NCBI GenBank assembly: GCA_016778985.1 | Contig: JADHOM010000004.1 | Span: forward strand, 40,643 to 104,642 | DNA: 64,000 bases | Direction of reading: 5' to 3' | Source: Alphaproteobacteria bacterium | GTDB lineage: Bacteria; Pseudomonadota; Alphaproteobacteria; Puniceispirillales; UBA1172 | In this document: piece after piece, positions 44,771 through 54,570 of the stretch | Layout of the letters: each line of letters opens with the position of its first letter | Position numbering within the stretch: position 1 is the stretch's first letter | The notes under the pieces: model-generated | The model's database searches: none | What the model was told of the DNA's origin: nothing | The model's input: the letters and a program-made list of their open reading frames with translations, nothing else | Made by a program: the position numbers and the translations under genes

Positions 44771-46192
44771 ATGGATTTAACAAAACATTACGTTAATGGT
44801 GAATGGGTAACCCCGATCAGTACAAACGAGTTTAGGATTTTGAACCCGGCCACTGAGGCACAAATTGGCACTATTATCCTAGGCAATGAGGCTGATGTTG
44901 ACCGCGCCGTTGCTGCCGCTAATGCTGCCTTTGCGGATTTTTCTAAAACCTCAAAATCAGACCGGCTAGATTTGCTGCATGCTTTGATGGCGGCAACAAA
45001 AGCCCGCTTTGATGATCTGGCTGCGGCGATGAGCGACGAAATGGGCGCCCCCATGACTATGTCCAGAGACGCACAAGCCGATGCCGCTATCGGACATTTG
45101 CAGGGCTTTATAGATGCTCTTAGCGCCCAAGACACCCGCGAGACCCTAGCTAATGGCGATATCATGATACGTGAGCCGATAGGGGTTTGCGGCCTGATCA
45201 CGCCATGGAACTGGCCAATGAATCAGGTGACATTGAAAGTCATCCCCGCACTGGCGACAGGCTGCACATGTGTGCTTAAACCATCCGAGCATACGCCGAT
45301 ATCAGGCGCAATTTATGCTGAGATTGTTGATGCTGCCGGATATCCAGCTGGCGTCTTTAATCTGGTGCAAGGCGAAGGCCCAACGGTTGGGGCGGCGATG
45401 TCACGGCACAAAGATATTCAGATGATGTCGTTCACCGGCTCAACCCGTGCTGGTATTGCGGTGACCAAAGATGCCGCTGAAACCGTTAAGCGCGTGACGC
45501 TTGAATTAGGCGGCAAATCACCAAATCTGGTTTTTGCTGATTGTGATTTAGAGGACAGGGTAAAAGCCTCTGTGCTGGAATGTATGTATAACACAGGCCA
45601 GTCTTGTGATGCGCCAACGCGGTTGCTGGTTGAACGGTCATGTTATGATGAGGTGCTGGCGATTGCCAAAGCCGCCGCCGAAGGTCAGAGTGTAGGCGAC
45701 CCAAGCAAAGATGGTGATCATATTGGCCCGCTCTTTGATCAGATACAATTTGATCGCGTGCAAGGCATGATTCAAAAAGGCATTGATGGGGGAGCAAGGC
45801 TATTGACTGGTGGCACTGGTCGTCCCGATGGGTTTGATAAAGGCTGGTTTGTCAAACCAACTATATTTGCTGATGTCAGCAATGATATGGTGATCGCTCA
45901 GCAAGAAATATTTGGCCCGGTTCTGGTCATTATTCCGTTTGAGGATGAGGACGAAGCAATTGCTATTGCTAATGATACGCCATACGGTCTAGCCGCGTAT
46001 CTACAAACAGGAGACGCTGACCGCGCCGAGCGGATGGCAAGCCAGCTGCGGGCAGGAGCTGTTCATATCAACGGGGGCGGCTTTAATTATGGGTCACCCT
46101 TTGGCGGTTATAAGCAATCAGGTAATGGTCGTGAGGGCGGCTTGCATGGGCTTGAGGATTATCAAGAAGTCAAAACCCTGCATTTTGGCTAA
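44771..46192 (+). CDS. NAD(P)-dependent aldehyde dehydrogenase
   Basis: 473-residue aldehyde dehydrogenase oxidising an aldehyde to the acid. Cofactor and catalytic motifs are FTGSTRAGI, Glu245 in TLELGGKSPN and the nucleophile Cys279 in NTGQSCDAPTR. The GQSC(D)APTR form is close to a subgroup distinct from betaine aldehyde dehydrogenase. The substrate is not evident. Its 5' region contains short tandem repeats, and a hairpin terminator follows. Confidence 0.92.
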   Translation: MDLTKHYVNGEWVTPISTNEFRILNPATEAQIGTIILGNEADVDRAVAAANAAFADFSKTSKSDRLDLLHALMAATKARFDDLAAAMSDEMGAPMTMSRDAQADAAIGHLQGFIDALSAQDTRETLANGDIMIREPIGVCGLITPWNWPMNQVTLKVIPALATGCTCVLKPSEHTPISGAIYAEIVDAAGYPAGVFNLVQGEGPTVGAAMSRHKDIQMMSFTGSTRAGIAVTKDAAETVKRVTLELGGKSPNLVFADCDLEDRVKASVLECMYNTGQSCDAPTRLLVERSCYDEVLAIAKAAAEGQSVGDPSKDGDHIGPLFDQIQFDRVQGMIQKGIDGGARLLTGGTGRPDGFDKGWFVKPTIFADVSNDMVIAQQEIFGPVLVIIPFEDEDEAIAIANDTPYGLAAYLQTGDADRAERMASQLRAGAVHINGGGFNYGSPFGGYKQSGNGREGGLHGLEDYQEVKTLHFG

Positions 46193-46226
46193 ACAGAATG
46201 AGTTAAAACAGGGATAACCATTTAAC

Positions 46227-46275
46227 GCCAGCTTGCCAGCTTGATATGATCACGCAAGCCGCTAAGCTGGCTTTT
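46227..46275 (+). terminator. Hairpin terminator behind the aldehyde dehydrogenase
   Basis: GCCAGCTT (46227-46234, repeated at 46235-46242) pairs with AAGCTGGC (46264-46271), with an inner GCTTG/CAAGC stem, and is followed by TTTT. It lies between convergent genes; the T tract is on the plus strand only. Confidence 0.7.
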
Positions 46276-46290
46276 CCCCGATTTATCGTT

Positions 46291-47484
46291 TTATACTCTG
46301 CTTGCGGCGGCATAGGCTGATGACCATGCCCATTGAAAATTATGCCCGCCTAAGTGACCGGTTACGTCAACAACCTCACCAATGAAATAAAGCCCCTGAC
46401 AGGTTTTTGACTGCATGTCATGTGATGATAATTGCGCCGTATCAACACCGCCAAGCGTGACTTCCGCCGTCCGGTAGCCTTCAGTTCCCGCAGGCTTGAC
46501 GCGCCAATGATTAATCTGATCACCTATCGCCGATAGGGCTTTGTTCTGAATGTCGGCGAGCCGCCCTGAGAGCTGATGATGCGTGCATAACTCTTGCGCT
46601 AGCCGCTTTGGCATATATTGGGATAGATGCGTTTGAATGATCTGTTTGGGGTGGCTGTGCTTGGCTTTGATAATCGTATCAGCCATATGTTGATCAGGCA
46701 CCAGATCAATATTTATTGCCTCACCTTCGCGCCAATAAGATGAGATTTGCAAAATAGAAGGCCCGGTTAACCCGCGATGCGTAAATAATAACCCCTCGGC
46801 AAACTGAATATTGCCATGGCTAACAAGCGCCTCTACCGATAGGCCAGATAACTCTGCACAAAGTGATTTGAGCGTGTCAGTAAACGTCATAGGAACAAGT
46901 GCTGGCCGCGGCTCAACGATATCCATGCCGAACTGTTTCGCAATATCATAGCCAAATCCAGTAGCGCCAATTTTGGGGATGGACAAGCCGCCTGTTGCTA
47001 TCATCACGGCGGCTGCTCTGATGGTATCTGTGTCTGTTATAATAGTGAACTGATCAGCATGCTTATTGATGCTTTTGATTGCCCTGCCAAAGCCCAATTT
47101 GACATCATGGCGGCGACATTCGGCTACCAGCATGTCAATGATATCTTGGGCGCTTTCATCACAAAATAATTGGCCAAATTTCTTTTCGTGAAAGGCAATA
47201 CCATAGCGTTCAACAAGGGCGATAAAATCATCTGGTGTATAGCCGGCTAATGCTGATTTGACGAAATGCGGGTTTGCTGAAATAAAATTGTCAGGGCGCG
47301 AATACATATTGGTAAAATTACAGCGGCCACCACCTGATATCCTAATTTTCTCACCAATCTTTTGCCGATGATCAAGCAATAAAACGGATTTGCCTCGTGC
47401 TGCCGCGATGCTTGCTGCAAATAATCCGGCCGCACCAGCTCCGATAATGACGACATCCATATCAATATCTGGCTGATTACTCAT
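46291..47484 (-). CDS. BaiN/HI0933-type FAD-dependent oxidoreductase
   Basis: 397-residue flavoprotein of the HI0933/BaiN family. The dinucleotide-binding motif VVIIGAGAAGLFAASIAAARGKSVLLLD is at the N-terminus, with GGGRCNFTN shortly after and the C-terminal GEVVDVTGHLGGHNFQWAWSSAYAA, which is diagnostic. The physiological reaction is unknown for most members. I chose the ATG at 47484 (MSNQPDIDMDV); a start at 47508 is also open. Confidence 0.88.
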   Translation of the reverse strand: MSNQPDIDMDVVIIGAGAAGLFAASIAAARGKSVLLLDHRQKIGEKIRISGGGRCNFTNMYSRPDNFISANPHFVKSALAGYTPDDFIALVERYGIAFHEKKFGQLFCDESAQDIIDMLVAECRRHDVKLGFGRAIKSINKHADQFTIITDTDTIRAAAVMIATGGLSIPKIGATGFGYDIAKQFGMDIVEPRPALVPMTFTDTLKSLCAELSGLSVEALVSHGNIQFAEGLLFTHRGLTGPSILQISSYWREGEAINIDLVPDQHMADTIIKAKHSHPKQIIQTHLSQYMPKRLAQELCTHHQLSGRLADIQNKALSAIGDQINHWRVKPAGTEGYRTAEVTLGGVDTAQLSSHDMQSKTCQGLYFIGEVVDVTGHLGGHNFQWAWSSAYAAASRV

Positions 47485-47704
47485 GATGGTGATGATATTC
47501 CAAAACAAAAAACTGAACAGGATTAAAACGGCAACATTTTTATATCAGGTTATGTCATTATCAAAAGGTAAATCTGTATAAGATATGCAATACAAGCCCC
47601 AAAGTGCAGAGAGTAATAGGTCATAGCAGGCGTAAAAATGGACTTGCCATCAGCGATGGGATTGCTCCACAATATACATTCCTGTACATTACTTGCTAAT
47701 AGAT

Positions 47705-49240
47705 ATGGGGGGATCAAGATTGGCTAGACGCGGAGCATCGTCATGGGCAAGACATGAGCGCATAAAAGACGCTGTTGCGGTGCCATATATCCGCCGCAGA
47801 CTGCCGTTTTTCGATCCTCTTGATATGGAACAGATCGAAACATTAGAACATCATGTTGATTGGCTATTGCAAGATGTTGGTATTGCTTTCAGGGATGATC
47901 CATCAGCGCTAGCGCTCTGGAAAACGGCAGGCGCAACAATAGATGGTGATATTGTCAGGGCGCCGGCGGATTGGATCCGTGATCTCTGCCGGAAAGCGCC
48001 TTCTGAGTTCACGCAACTTGCACGAAATCCATCTAAATCAGTGGTTATAGGGGGCGTGCATCAAGTCTTTGCGCCAGTTTATGGGGCGCCGTTTGTCCGT
48101 GATTTAGAAGCCGGTCGGCGCTATGGAGATATTGCGGCTTTTCGTGATTTGGTGCGGCTGACTTATATGCATCCTTATCTTCATCATGGCGGCTTTGTTA
48201 CATGTGAGCCATGTGATATCCCGGTCAGTAAACGGCATCTTGATATGGTGCTGGCGCATATGACCTTATCGGATAAACCGCATCTAGGGGCAATCACAGA
48301 AATGAGCCGAGCCCAAGATAGCGTTGATATGGCAGAAATTGTGTTTGGCCGGCAGGTGATGGATAAGCACTGTGTCATTTTAGGAAATGTTAATACGAAC
48401 TCACCTTTACTGATTGATAAGGTGGTGACAGAAGCGATCCGCGTCTATTGTGGTCGTGGCCAAGGTATTATTGTTGTGCCGTTTATTTTATCAGGTGCTA
48501 TGGGGCCTGTATCGACGGCCGCTAGTATTGCGCAAGCTATGGCAGAAGCCATGATGGCATGTGCTTATGCGCAGCTTATTCATGCGGGGGCGCCGTTTGT
48601 TTTAGGTAATTTTCTATCCTCTATGTCGCTCAAATCAGGGGCGCCAACATTTGGCATGCCTGAACCTGTTATGTCGAATTATGCTATTGGTCAATTGGCA
48701 CGGCGGGTGGGGTTGCCGTTACGTTGCGGCGGCTCGCTCACAGCCTCAAAAATTGAGGATGCACAAGCCGCCTATGAATCCGCCGACTCCATGCATTCGA
48801 CCATGCTAGCAGGGGCAAATTATGTTCTGCATGCGGCGGGCTGGCTTGAAGGCGGATTATGCGCTGGCTTTGAAAAGCTGATTATGGATGCAGACCGATT
48901 AGGCAGCTATCAAAAACTGTTAGCCCAAGGGCTCGATACCAGTGATGAGGGGCTGGCCAAAGATGCTTATGATGAGGTGGCGGCAGGCGGTCATTTTCTG
49001 GGCTCGGCACATACGATGCGGAATTATTCCACCGCCTTTTATGAACCACAATTAAGCGATAGTGAAAATGTGGAAAGTTGGGAAGAGGGTGGGGCAAAAG
49101 ATATGCGCGTGCGAGCATATGAGAAATGGAAGCAAATGCTGACAGATTATCAAGAGCCGCCAATGGATATTGCGATCCGTGAGGCGCTGGATGATTTTGT
49201 TGGCAGGCGCAAAAGTGAGTTGCCTGATGCGTGGTATTAG
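47705..49240 (+). CDS. MttB-family corrinoid methyltransferase, non-pyrrolysine type
   Basis: 511-residue member of the trimethylamine methyltransferase (MttB) superfamily. Family blocks include VPYIRRRLPFFDPLDMEQIE, PVYGAPFVRDLE, LGNVNTNSPLLID and GAMGPVSTAASIAQAMAEAM. There is no in-frame amber codon, so it belongs to the non-pyrrolysine group, whose known members demethylate quaternary amines such as glycine betaine and pass the methyl group to a corrinoid protein. No corrinoid protein or activating partner is in the window. The start is ATG at 47705; a TTG at 47693 is possible. Confidence 0.88.
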   Translation: MGGSRLARRGASSWARHERIKDAVAVPYIRRRLPFFDPLDMEQIETLEHHVDWLLQDVGIAFRDDPSALALWKTAGATIDGDIVRAPADWIRDLCRKAPSEFTQLARNPSKSVVIGGVHQVFAPVYGAPFVRDLEAGRRYGDIAAFRDLVRLTYMHPYLHHGGFVTCEPCDIPVSKRHLDMVLAHMTLSDKPHLGAITEMSRAQDSVDMAEIVFGRQVMDKHCVILGNVNTNSPLLIDKVVTEAIRVYCGRGQGIIVVPFILSGAMGPVSTAASIAQAMAEAMMACAYAQLIHAGAPFVLGNFLSSMSLKSGAPTFGMPEPVMSNYAIGQLARRVGLPLRCGGSLTASKIEDAQAAYESADSMHSTMLAGANYVLHAAGWLEGGLCAGFEKLIMDADRLGSYQKLLAQGLDTSDEGLAKDAYDEVAAGGHFLGSAHTMRNYSTAFYEPQLSDSENVESWEEGGAKDMRVRAYEKWKQMLTDYQEPPMDIAIREALDDFVGRRKSELPDAWY

Positions 49241-49429
49241 CCGCCACATGTGATCATGATGAGACCATGCTGGGATTAGGGGGAATAGGGGTGAATGGCG
49301 ATAGGTCATTTTCAAACCTTGATTTTTCCTATATTGTTTTGATATTATTCGCCTTTACTTTGACAGTGACGGCGATTAGCCTGAAGCTCTTATTGTATTT
49401 GACATGATGCTTCGTGAAAGGAAATGAAC

Positions 49430-50026
49430 ATGAATACGTCATCAGCGACTTATCCGACTTTATCTCAGCAGGTATTCCCTAATCTGTTTGCTAACAATTT
49501 GCTATTAAGACAGGCATTGATGGTGCTAGCGGGCAGCCTGTTCATTGCTTTGATGGCGCAATGTGCAATTCGCTTTCCCTCCAGCCCGGTACCGGTCACT
49601 GGTCAGACCTTTGCTGTACTCATTGTTGGCATGGCGCTTGGCTCACGTTTAGGGGCATTAGCGGCTATTGCTTACTGCCTTGAAGGCCTTTATTTTCCTG
49701 TTTTCGCAGAAATGCGAACATGGGCGCATCCTGTTACGATGTATACCGCGGGCTATCTGGTTGGCTTTGTTGGGGCGGCTTATGTGACAGGCTGGCTGGC
49801 TGAGCGTGGCTGGGATCGCAGTGACGTGGGAACAGGTCTTGCCATGTTTGCAGGCAATTTGGTGATTTATGTTCCTGGTTTGATCTGGCTTAACACCATG
49901 TTGTCACCCGCACCTTTTGATGTTGTCCTAACAGCAGGTTTTGGCGTTTTCATTATTGGCGATTTGATTAAACTTGCTCTGGCTATGATCTTATTTCCAA
50001 TGGTTTGGCGGCTAATTAATCGCTGA
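49430..50026 (+). CDS. bioY: Biotin transporter BioY
   Basis: 198-residue membrane protein with about six segments, the substrate-binding component of a biotin ECF transporter. The signature RFPSSPVPVTGQTFAVLIVGMALGSRLG and EGLYFPVFAE are characteristic. No ECF ATPase or BioN gene is adjacent; BioY can act alone or with shared energising units. The ATG at 49430 has GAAAGGA at seven bases; 49424 is too close. Biotin uptake would support the biotin-dependent gene set at 8.1-11.6 kb. Confidence 0.92.
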   Translation: MNTSSATYPTLSQQVFPNLFANNLLLRQALMVLAGSLFIALMAQCAIRFPSSPVPVTGQTFAVLIVGMALGSRLGALAAIAYCLEGLYFPVFAEMRTWAHPVTMYTAGYLVGFVGAAYVTGWLAERGWDRSDVGTGLAMFAGNLVIYVPGLIWLNTMLSPAPFDVVLTAGFGVFIIGDLIKLALAMILFPMVWRLINR

Positions 50027-50062
50027 TCTGCATGACTATATGCGATATATCAATATAACGAT

Positions 50063-50821
50063 ATGACACCACTTATCGGCGCAGATGATCCACCAGTAGC
50101 GGAATATCTGCCGCCAACATCTTGCCCACAGCTCTTGCTGATATGTGAACATGCTGGTTTCGCCATACCGAAATCATTGGGGCGACTTGGGCTTGACCCG
50201 CACCTTGATCTGGCAGAACAGCATATTGCATGGGATATTGGCGCCAAAGCGGTAGCGTTAGGTTTAGCCGAGTATTTAGGGGCAGGCTTTATATGGCAGA
50301 ATTATAGCCGTTTGATCATTGATTGTAATCGGCGGCCGCTATCAGCGCAATCGATCAGGCAAGACAGTGATCATATCCCCATCCCCGGCAATCACGGGTT
50401 AACGGCAGCAGAAAAAGCGGCGCGAGTGGAAGATATTTTCTTGCCCTATGATGCCCTTTGCCAGCGTCACATGGCGCGTCAGGATATCACCTTGACGATA
50501 TCCATCCATAGCTTCACCCCCGAAATGGACGGTGAGAAGCGACCCTGGAATATGAGCTTTCTATACCGTGAGGGAGAGCAATATGCCAAACAGATGGCAG
50601 CAATACTTGCGGCATCTGAGCCTGATTTACACATCGGCTTTAATGTGCCCTATCAGGTCACCGAAGATACGGATTGGTTTGTCACACAATATGCAGAACC
50701 GAAAGGCATTGCCCATCTGCTGATTGAGATACGCAACGATCAGCTGCGCTCTGACGCCGGGATTAAGACATGGGTAGAGCGGCTAGCCCAAGCGACACAA
50801 AACTTGCTGGCGCGCCTCTGA
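50063..50821 (+). CDS. N-formylglutamate amidohydrolase family protein
   Basis: 252-residue zinc-dependent hydrolase of the N-formylglutamate amidohydrolase family. Visible blocks are LLICEHAGFAIPKSLG, DIGAKAVALGLAEYLGA, YSRLIIDCNR and ISIHSFTPEMDG, with the metal-binding His/Glu residues and IEIRNDQLR near the end. No other histidine-degradation genes are near, so the true substrate may be another N-acyl amino acid. Confidence 0.88.
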   Translation: MTPLIGADDPPVAEYLPPTSCPQLLLICEHAGFAIPKSLGRLGLDPHLDLAEQHIAWDIGAKAVALGLAEYLGAGFIWQNYSRLIIDCNRRPLSAQSIRQDSDHIPIPGNHGLTAAEKAARVEDIFLPYDALCQRHMARQDITLTISIHSFTPEMDGEKRPWNMSFLYREGEQYAKQMAAILAASEPDLHIGFNVPYQVTEDTDWFVTQYAEPKGIAHLLIEIRNDQLRSDAGIKTWVERLAQATQNLLARL

Positions 50822-50923
50822 TTAGACTATTGGCGAATATTTTGCTTGTAATATTGGCAACATCAGATCAAAAATGATCTTATATATTATTAGTTTTTTT
50901 GATTGCCTTTGGGTGGGGGTAAT

Positions 50924-52207
50924 ATGGCAACTATTTCTTATATTCTGGGTAATCTGTTTCGGCCAACAAACTGGTTTCTGGCATCTTATGCCAGCTCGGA
51001 TAGTGATATTAAAGCGCTTTCATTGGATTTGCTATCCGCCAAGGGTGAGGTCTCAGGCGTAACCATAGCGCGGCAGATTCTTAACCAATATCGGATGCTG
51101 GATGAGGCGGCTAAGCTCGCCTATTTTCAGTTCATCCTAGCCGATATGGATTTCAATAGTAGTGATGTGAAAACCGCGTTAAATGCCTATACCGATAAGC
51201 ATGATGCCAATAGGTATGGGCAGTTTATTAAGTCAACGCAACCGAAATGGCGACAATTCTTTCGGCGCCTCAATGAAGCCCCTGATGCAACATTTGATCT
51301 GGTCAATATGCGGGCAGATTTATTATCACTGATCCCATCGCACCGTGAGCTTGAGGTGATCGACATTGATTTGCGTGATTTGTTTTTAAGCTGGTTCAAT
51401 CGCGGGTTTCTGATGTTGCGGCCGATTAGCTGGTCTAGTCCGGCAGCTGTTTTGGAAAAAATCATTTCCTATGAAGCCGTTCATGAGATTAGCAGCTGGG
51501 ATGATTTGCGGCGCCGGCTAGAGCCATCAGATCGCTGTTGCTTTGCCTTTTTTCATCCGGCTATGCCAGATGAGCCGCTGATCTTTGTTGAAGTGGCGTT
51601 AATGGATCATCTGCCATCCTCGGTGCAAGTCATCTTAGCGCAAGATAGCGATGTCACGTCAGTCGAGGATATGGATTACGCAGTCTTTTATTCGATTTCA
51701 AATTGCCAGAAAGGGCTGGCTGGCATTTCATTTGGCAACGCTCTGATCAAGACGGTTGTTGAAGAATTAAAGCATGAATATCCGCGTATAAAACATTATC
51801 TGACACTATCGCCATTGCCCGGATTTACCAAATGGTTAGCGGCATTGACAGCCGTTGAAAAAGACGGCGAGCTGCAGGATGTCTTAACGCTAGCGACTGA
51901 TCATATTGGCCTAAGAAAGCCGCTTGCTGCTGCTTATCTCAGCCTTGCCAAACGCGATAATGGCATGCCTGTTGATCCGGTGGCACGGTTTCATCTCAGC
52001 AATGGGGCGCGGATACATCAATTGCATGAGGATGCGGACACATCGGCGCGCGGCATGAAACAATCGCTAGGGATGATGGTTAATTATCTTTATCATCCGG
52101 ATGAGCTTATTGAAAATCATGAAAGTTTTGTTAATGATGGGACGATCAAAGCTGACAAGGCTGTGAAAGAAAATGCACAAAAGGCGAAACCCTATCTATC
52201 TTTATAG
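50924..52207 (+). CDS. Malonyl-CoA decarboxylase
   Basis: 427-residue malonyl-CoA decarboxylase, converting malonyl-CoA to acetyl-CoA and CO2. The helical N-terminal domain is followed by an acetyltransferase-like catalytic domain with FFHPAMPDEPLIFVEVAL, ISNCQKGLAGISFGN and the diagnostic HYLTLSPLPGFTKWL; the C-terminus has HLSNGARIHQLHEDADTS and MMVNYLYHPDEL. The ATG at 50924 has a purine-rich GGGTGGGGG site before it. No malonate-use genes are adjacent. Confidence 0.93.
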   Translation: MATISYILGNLFRPTNWFLASYASSDSDIKALSLDLLSAKGEVSGVTIARQILNQYRMLDEAAKLAYFQFILADMDFNSSDVKTALNAYTDKHDANRYGQFIKSTQPKWRQFFRRLNEAPDATFDLVNMRADLLSLIPSHRELEVIDIDLRDLFLSWFNRGFLMLRPISWSSPAAVLEKIISYEAVHEISSWDDLRRRLEPSDRCCFAFFHPAMPDEPLIFVEVALMDHLPSSVQVILAQDSDVTSVEDMDYAVFYSISNCQKGLAGISFGNALIKTVVEELKHEYPRIKHYLTLSPLPGFTKWLAALTAVEKDGELQDVLTLATDHIGLRKPLAAAYLSLAKRDNGMPVDPVARFHLSNGARIHQLHEDADTSARGMKQSLGMMVNYLYHPDELIENHESFVNDGTIKADKAVKENAQKAKPYLSL

Positions 52208-52269
52208 ACCCGATCACCACCACCCTCATCAGTTTGCTGGATCGGGCTTGCTGGATAGGGTGGTCAGAT

Positions 52270-53113
52270 ATGGATAACACCGTCATTATCGTTGTTCTAT
52301 CGGCAGCGTTTTTGCATGCTTGGTGGAACTTTTTAGTGCGCAGCAATACCGACAAAGTGATGGCCATGATTGCCATGACCGCAGGACATGCGCCTTTTGC
52401 TATTCTAGGCATTTTATATCTTGGCATACCAGAGCGTGAAGCCGTGCCATTTTTACTGGCGAGTGCTGTTTTGCATGTTGGCTATCAGGTGTTTCTGATG
52501 AATGCTTACCGCTTCGGTGAGCTATCCAATATCTACCCGATTGCGCGCGGCTTATCGCCGCTCATTTTATCAATAGTGACACTGATTATAGGACAGGATG
52601 TGCTATCTGGCGGACAGTTTGCCGGCATTATCATTATATCACTGTCTATGATTACCCTGGGCTTTATGCAATTTCGGCTGCATCAAGACGGGCAAAAAAG
52701 GGCTTATTCTTGCCTGTTTTACCGGCATGTTTATTGCCAGTTACTCGATGGTGGATGTGTTAGGATCACGGCTAACCGGCGACGCGTTGCTATTTTATAG
52801 CAGCTCAACGATGCTCAATGTGATGCTGATGCTGATTTATAGCATGAGCTTTCACAAGGATGCGATGCGACGGCTTGTTCGTGATGGCAAGAAAGTCTTT
52901 TGGATAGGCGGCTCAGCAACATATTTAGCCTATGTCATGGTGCTTTGGGCATGTCTGCAGGCACCGATTGCGCTGGTCTCATCATTGCGTGAGACATCAG
53001 TCATTTTTGCCATGTTCTTAGGTGTGTTTCTGTTAAAGGAAACCATCAGCCGCGCCAAAATCATGGTAACCTTGGTCATGGTCATGGGTATTATTATCAG
53101 CCGTTTATATTGA
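52270..53113 (+). pseudogene. EamA/DMT-family transporter broken by a one-base frameshift
   Basis: Two plus-strand frames join into one transporter of about 280 residues: MDNTVIIVVLSAAFLHAWWNF to QFRLHQDGQK in one frame, then GLILACFTGMFIASYSMVDV to IIISRLY in the next. The break is at an A6 run (52694-52699); five A residues would keep one frame. In the present sequence the first frame ends at 52800. A sequencing error, a true mutation or +1 slippage at CAA-AAA-AGG can each explain it; in the last case the Lys tRNA could re-pair on AAA. Confidence 0.8.
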
Positions 53114-53125
53114 ATTCCCGATAAG

Positions 53126-53183
53126 TGTAAACTGTAAATCTTTACAAATAACACATATACACTATTTTCATTGCAAGTTTACA
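53126..53183. promoter_or_regulatory. Candidate operators upstream of isocitrate lyase
   Basis: The gene-free upstream DNA holds a perfect palindrome TGTAAATCTTTACA (53133-53146), a TGTAAAC immediately before it (53126-53132) and a GTTTACA at 53177-53183. Repeated TGTAAA/TTTACA half sites in a short A/T-rich promoter region suggest a dedicated regulator of the glyoxylate shunt. Confidence 0.4.
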
Positions 53184-53195
53184 AAATTTAGCTAG

Positions 53196-53254
53196 TTTCT
53201 CCTTTAGAAGCAATTTTCATATTGCTTGTGCCGACAAAAAGGAGAAACGTCATG
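53196..53254 (+). promoter_or_regulatory. aceA leader hairpin masking the Shine-Dalgarno sequence
   Basis: TTTCTCCTTT (53196-53205) is the exact reverse complement of AAAGGAGAAA (53238-53247), which contains the ribosome site five bases before the aceA ATG. Between them AAGCAAT (53208-53214) pairs with ATTGCTT (53221-53227) around a TTTCAT loop. The mRNA could therefore fold into a 10-bp plus 7-bp hairpin that hides the ribosome site. This is read directly from sequence; function is inferred. Confidence 0.65.
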
Positions 53255-54547
53255 GCAAATGAAACACATGTATTTGAAACGCGGACAAAGGCATCAGCAG
53301 GTCGCTTTGATGGGGTGACCAGAAATTACACGCTTGCCGATGTCGAACGACTTTCAGGCACGGTTGAGGTTGAACATTCGCTTGCCCGCCGAGGTGCTGA
53401 CACGTTATGGGAGCTTCTCAAGACAGAAGATTATGTCAATACTCTCGGTGCCCTAACCGGCAATCAGGCACTGCAGCAAGTTCGTGCCGGGCTAAAGGCG
53501 ATCTATCTATCCGGCTGGCAGGTTGCCGCCGATAGTAACATGGCAGGGCATATGTATCCTGATCAATCAATCTATCCGGCAAACTCTGGGCCCGAACTCG
53601 CCAAGAAAATTAATAATACCTTGCGCCGCGCCGATCAGATTGAGAGACTGGAAAAAGGCGCAACATCGGTAAATTGGCTAGCGCCGATTGTTGCTGATTG
53701 TGAGGCTGGATTTGGCGGTGTTCTCAATGCCTTTGAGATTACCCAATCCTATATTGAGGCAGGCGCCGCAGGGGTTCATTTTGAGGATCAACTGGCGTCT
53801 GAGAAAAAATGCGGGCATATGGGCGGCAAGGTTCTTATCCCTATCCAGCAGGCGATTGCCAATCTTAATTCGGCTCGACTGGCGGCGGATATTGCCAGGG
53901 TATCAACGATTATTATGGCGCGCACAGATGCCGAAAGCGCGCGGCTTATCACGTCAGATATTGATGACCGTGACCGCCCTTATATTTCAGGCGAACGCAC
54001 CCCTGAAGGTTTCTACATCCTCGATGATGAACATGCGTTTGAACGTTGTGTTGAGCGCGGTTTGGCTTATGCGCCATATTCTGATTTACTGTGGATGGAA
54101 ACATCGACTCCTGATCTTGATCAGGCGAGACGCTTTGCGGAAGCCATCAGAGCGCAATATCCAAATCAAATGCTAGCCTATAATTGTAGCCCTTCCTTTA
54201 ACTGGTCAGCCAACCTTACAGCAGATGACATTAATGTCTTTCAGCAGGAAATTGGCAAGATGGGCTATAAGTTCCAGTTTATTACTCTGGCAGGTTTCCA
54301 TTCGCTCAATTACAGCATGTTCATGCTTGCCAAATCTTATAAGGCAAATGGCATGAGCGCCTATTGCGAATTGCAAAATGCGGAATTCTCGGCCGAAACA
54401 ATTGGCTACACAGCACATCGTCATCAAAGAGAAGTCGGGGCCGGATGGTTTGACGCTATTTCTACCACTGTTAAGGGTGGGGAGTCGTCAACAACCGCCC
54501 TTAATGAGAGTACCGAAGACGCGCAATTCAACCCAGCAGCCGAATAA
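53252..54547 (+). CDS. aceA: Isocitrate lyase
   Basis: 431-residue isocitrate lyase of the glyoxylate shunt, splitting isocitrate into succinate and glyoxylate. The catalytic cysteine is Cys187 in the signature [26 protein letters not shown] and YNCSPSFNW also match. The ATG at 53252 follows AAAGGAG; an upstream TTG is not supported. Malate synthase is not in the window. Expression may be controlled by the palindromes and by the hairpin in its leader. Confidence 0.96.
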   Translation: MANETHVFETRTKASAGRFDGVTRNYTLADVERLSGTVEVEHSLARRGADTLWELLKTEDYVNTLGALTGNQALQQVRAGLKAIYLSGWQVAADSNMAGHMYPDQSIYPANSGPELAKKINNTLRRADQIERLEKGATSVNWLAPIVADCEAGFGGVLNAFEITQSYIEAGAAGVHFEDQLASEKKCGHMGGKVLIPIQQAIANLNSARLAADIARVSTIIMARTDAESARLITSDIDDRDRPYISGERTPEGFYILDDEHAFERCVERGLAYAPYSDLLWMETSTPDLDQARRFAEAIRAQYPNQMLAYNCSPSFNWSANLTADDINVFQQEIGKMGYKFQFITLAGFHSLNYSMFMLAKSYKANGMSAYCELQNAEFSAETIGYTAHRHQREVGAGWFDAISTTVKGGESSTTALNESTEDAQFNPAAE

Positions 54548-54570
54548 CCATGAATGGAAAGGAAAAGGCT

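Noticed and set aside
52688..52705. dnaX-type -1 slippery site A-AAA-AAG in the second EamA gene
   Set aside because: The zero frame reads CAA-AAA-AGG, so the heptamer is not in the required register, and the needed shift is +1, not -1.
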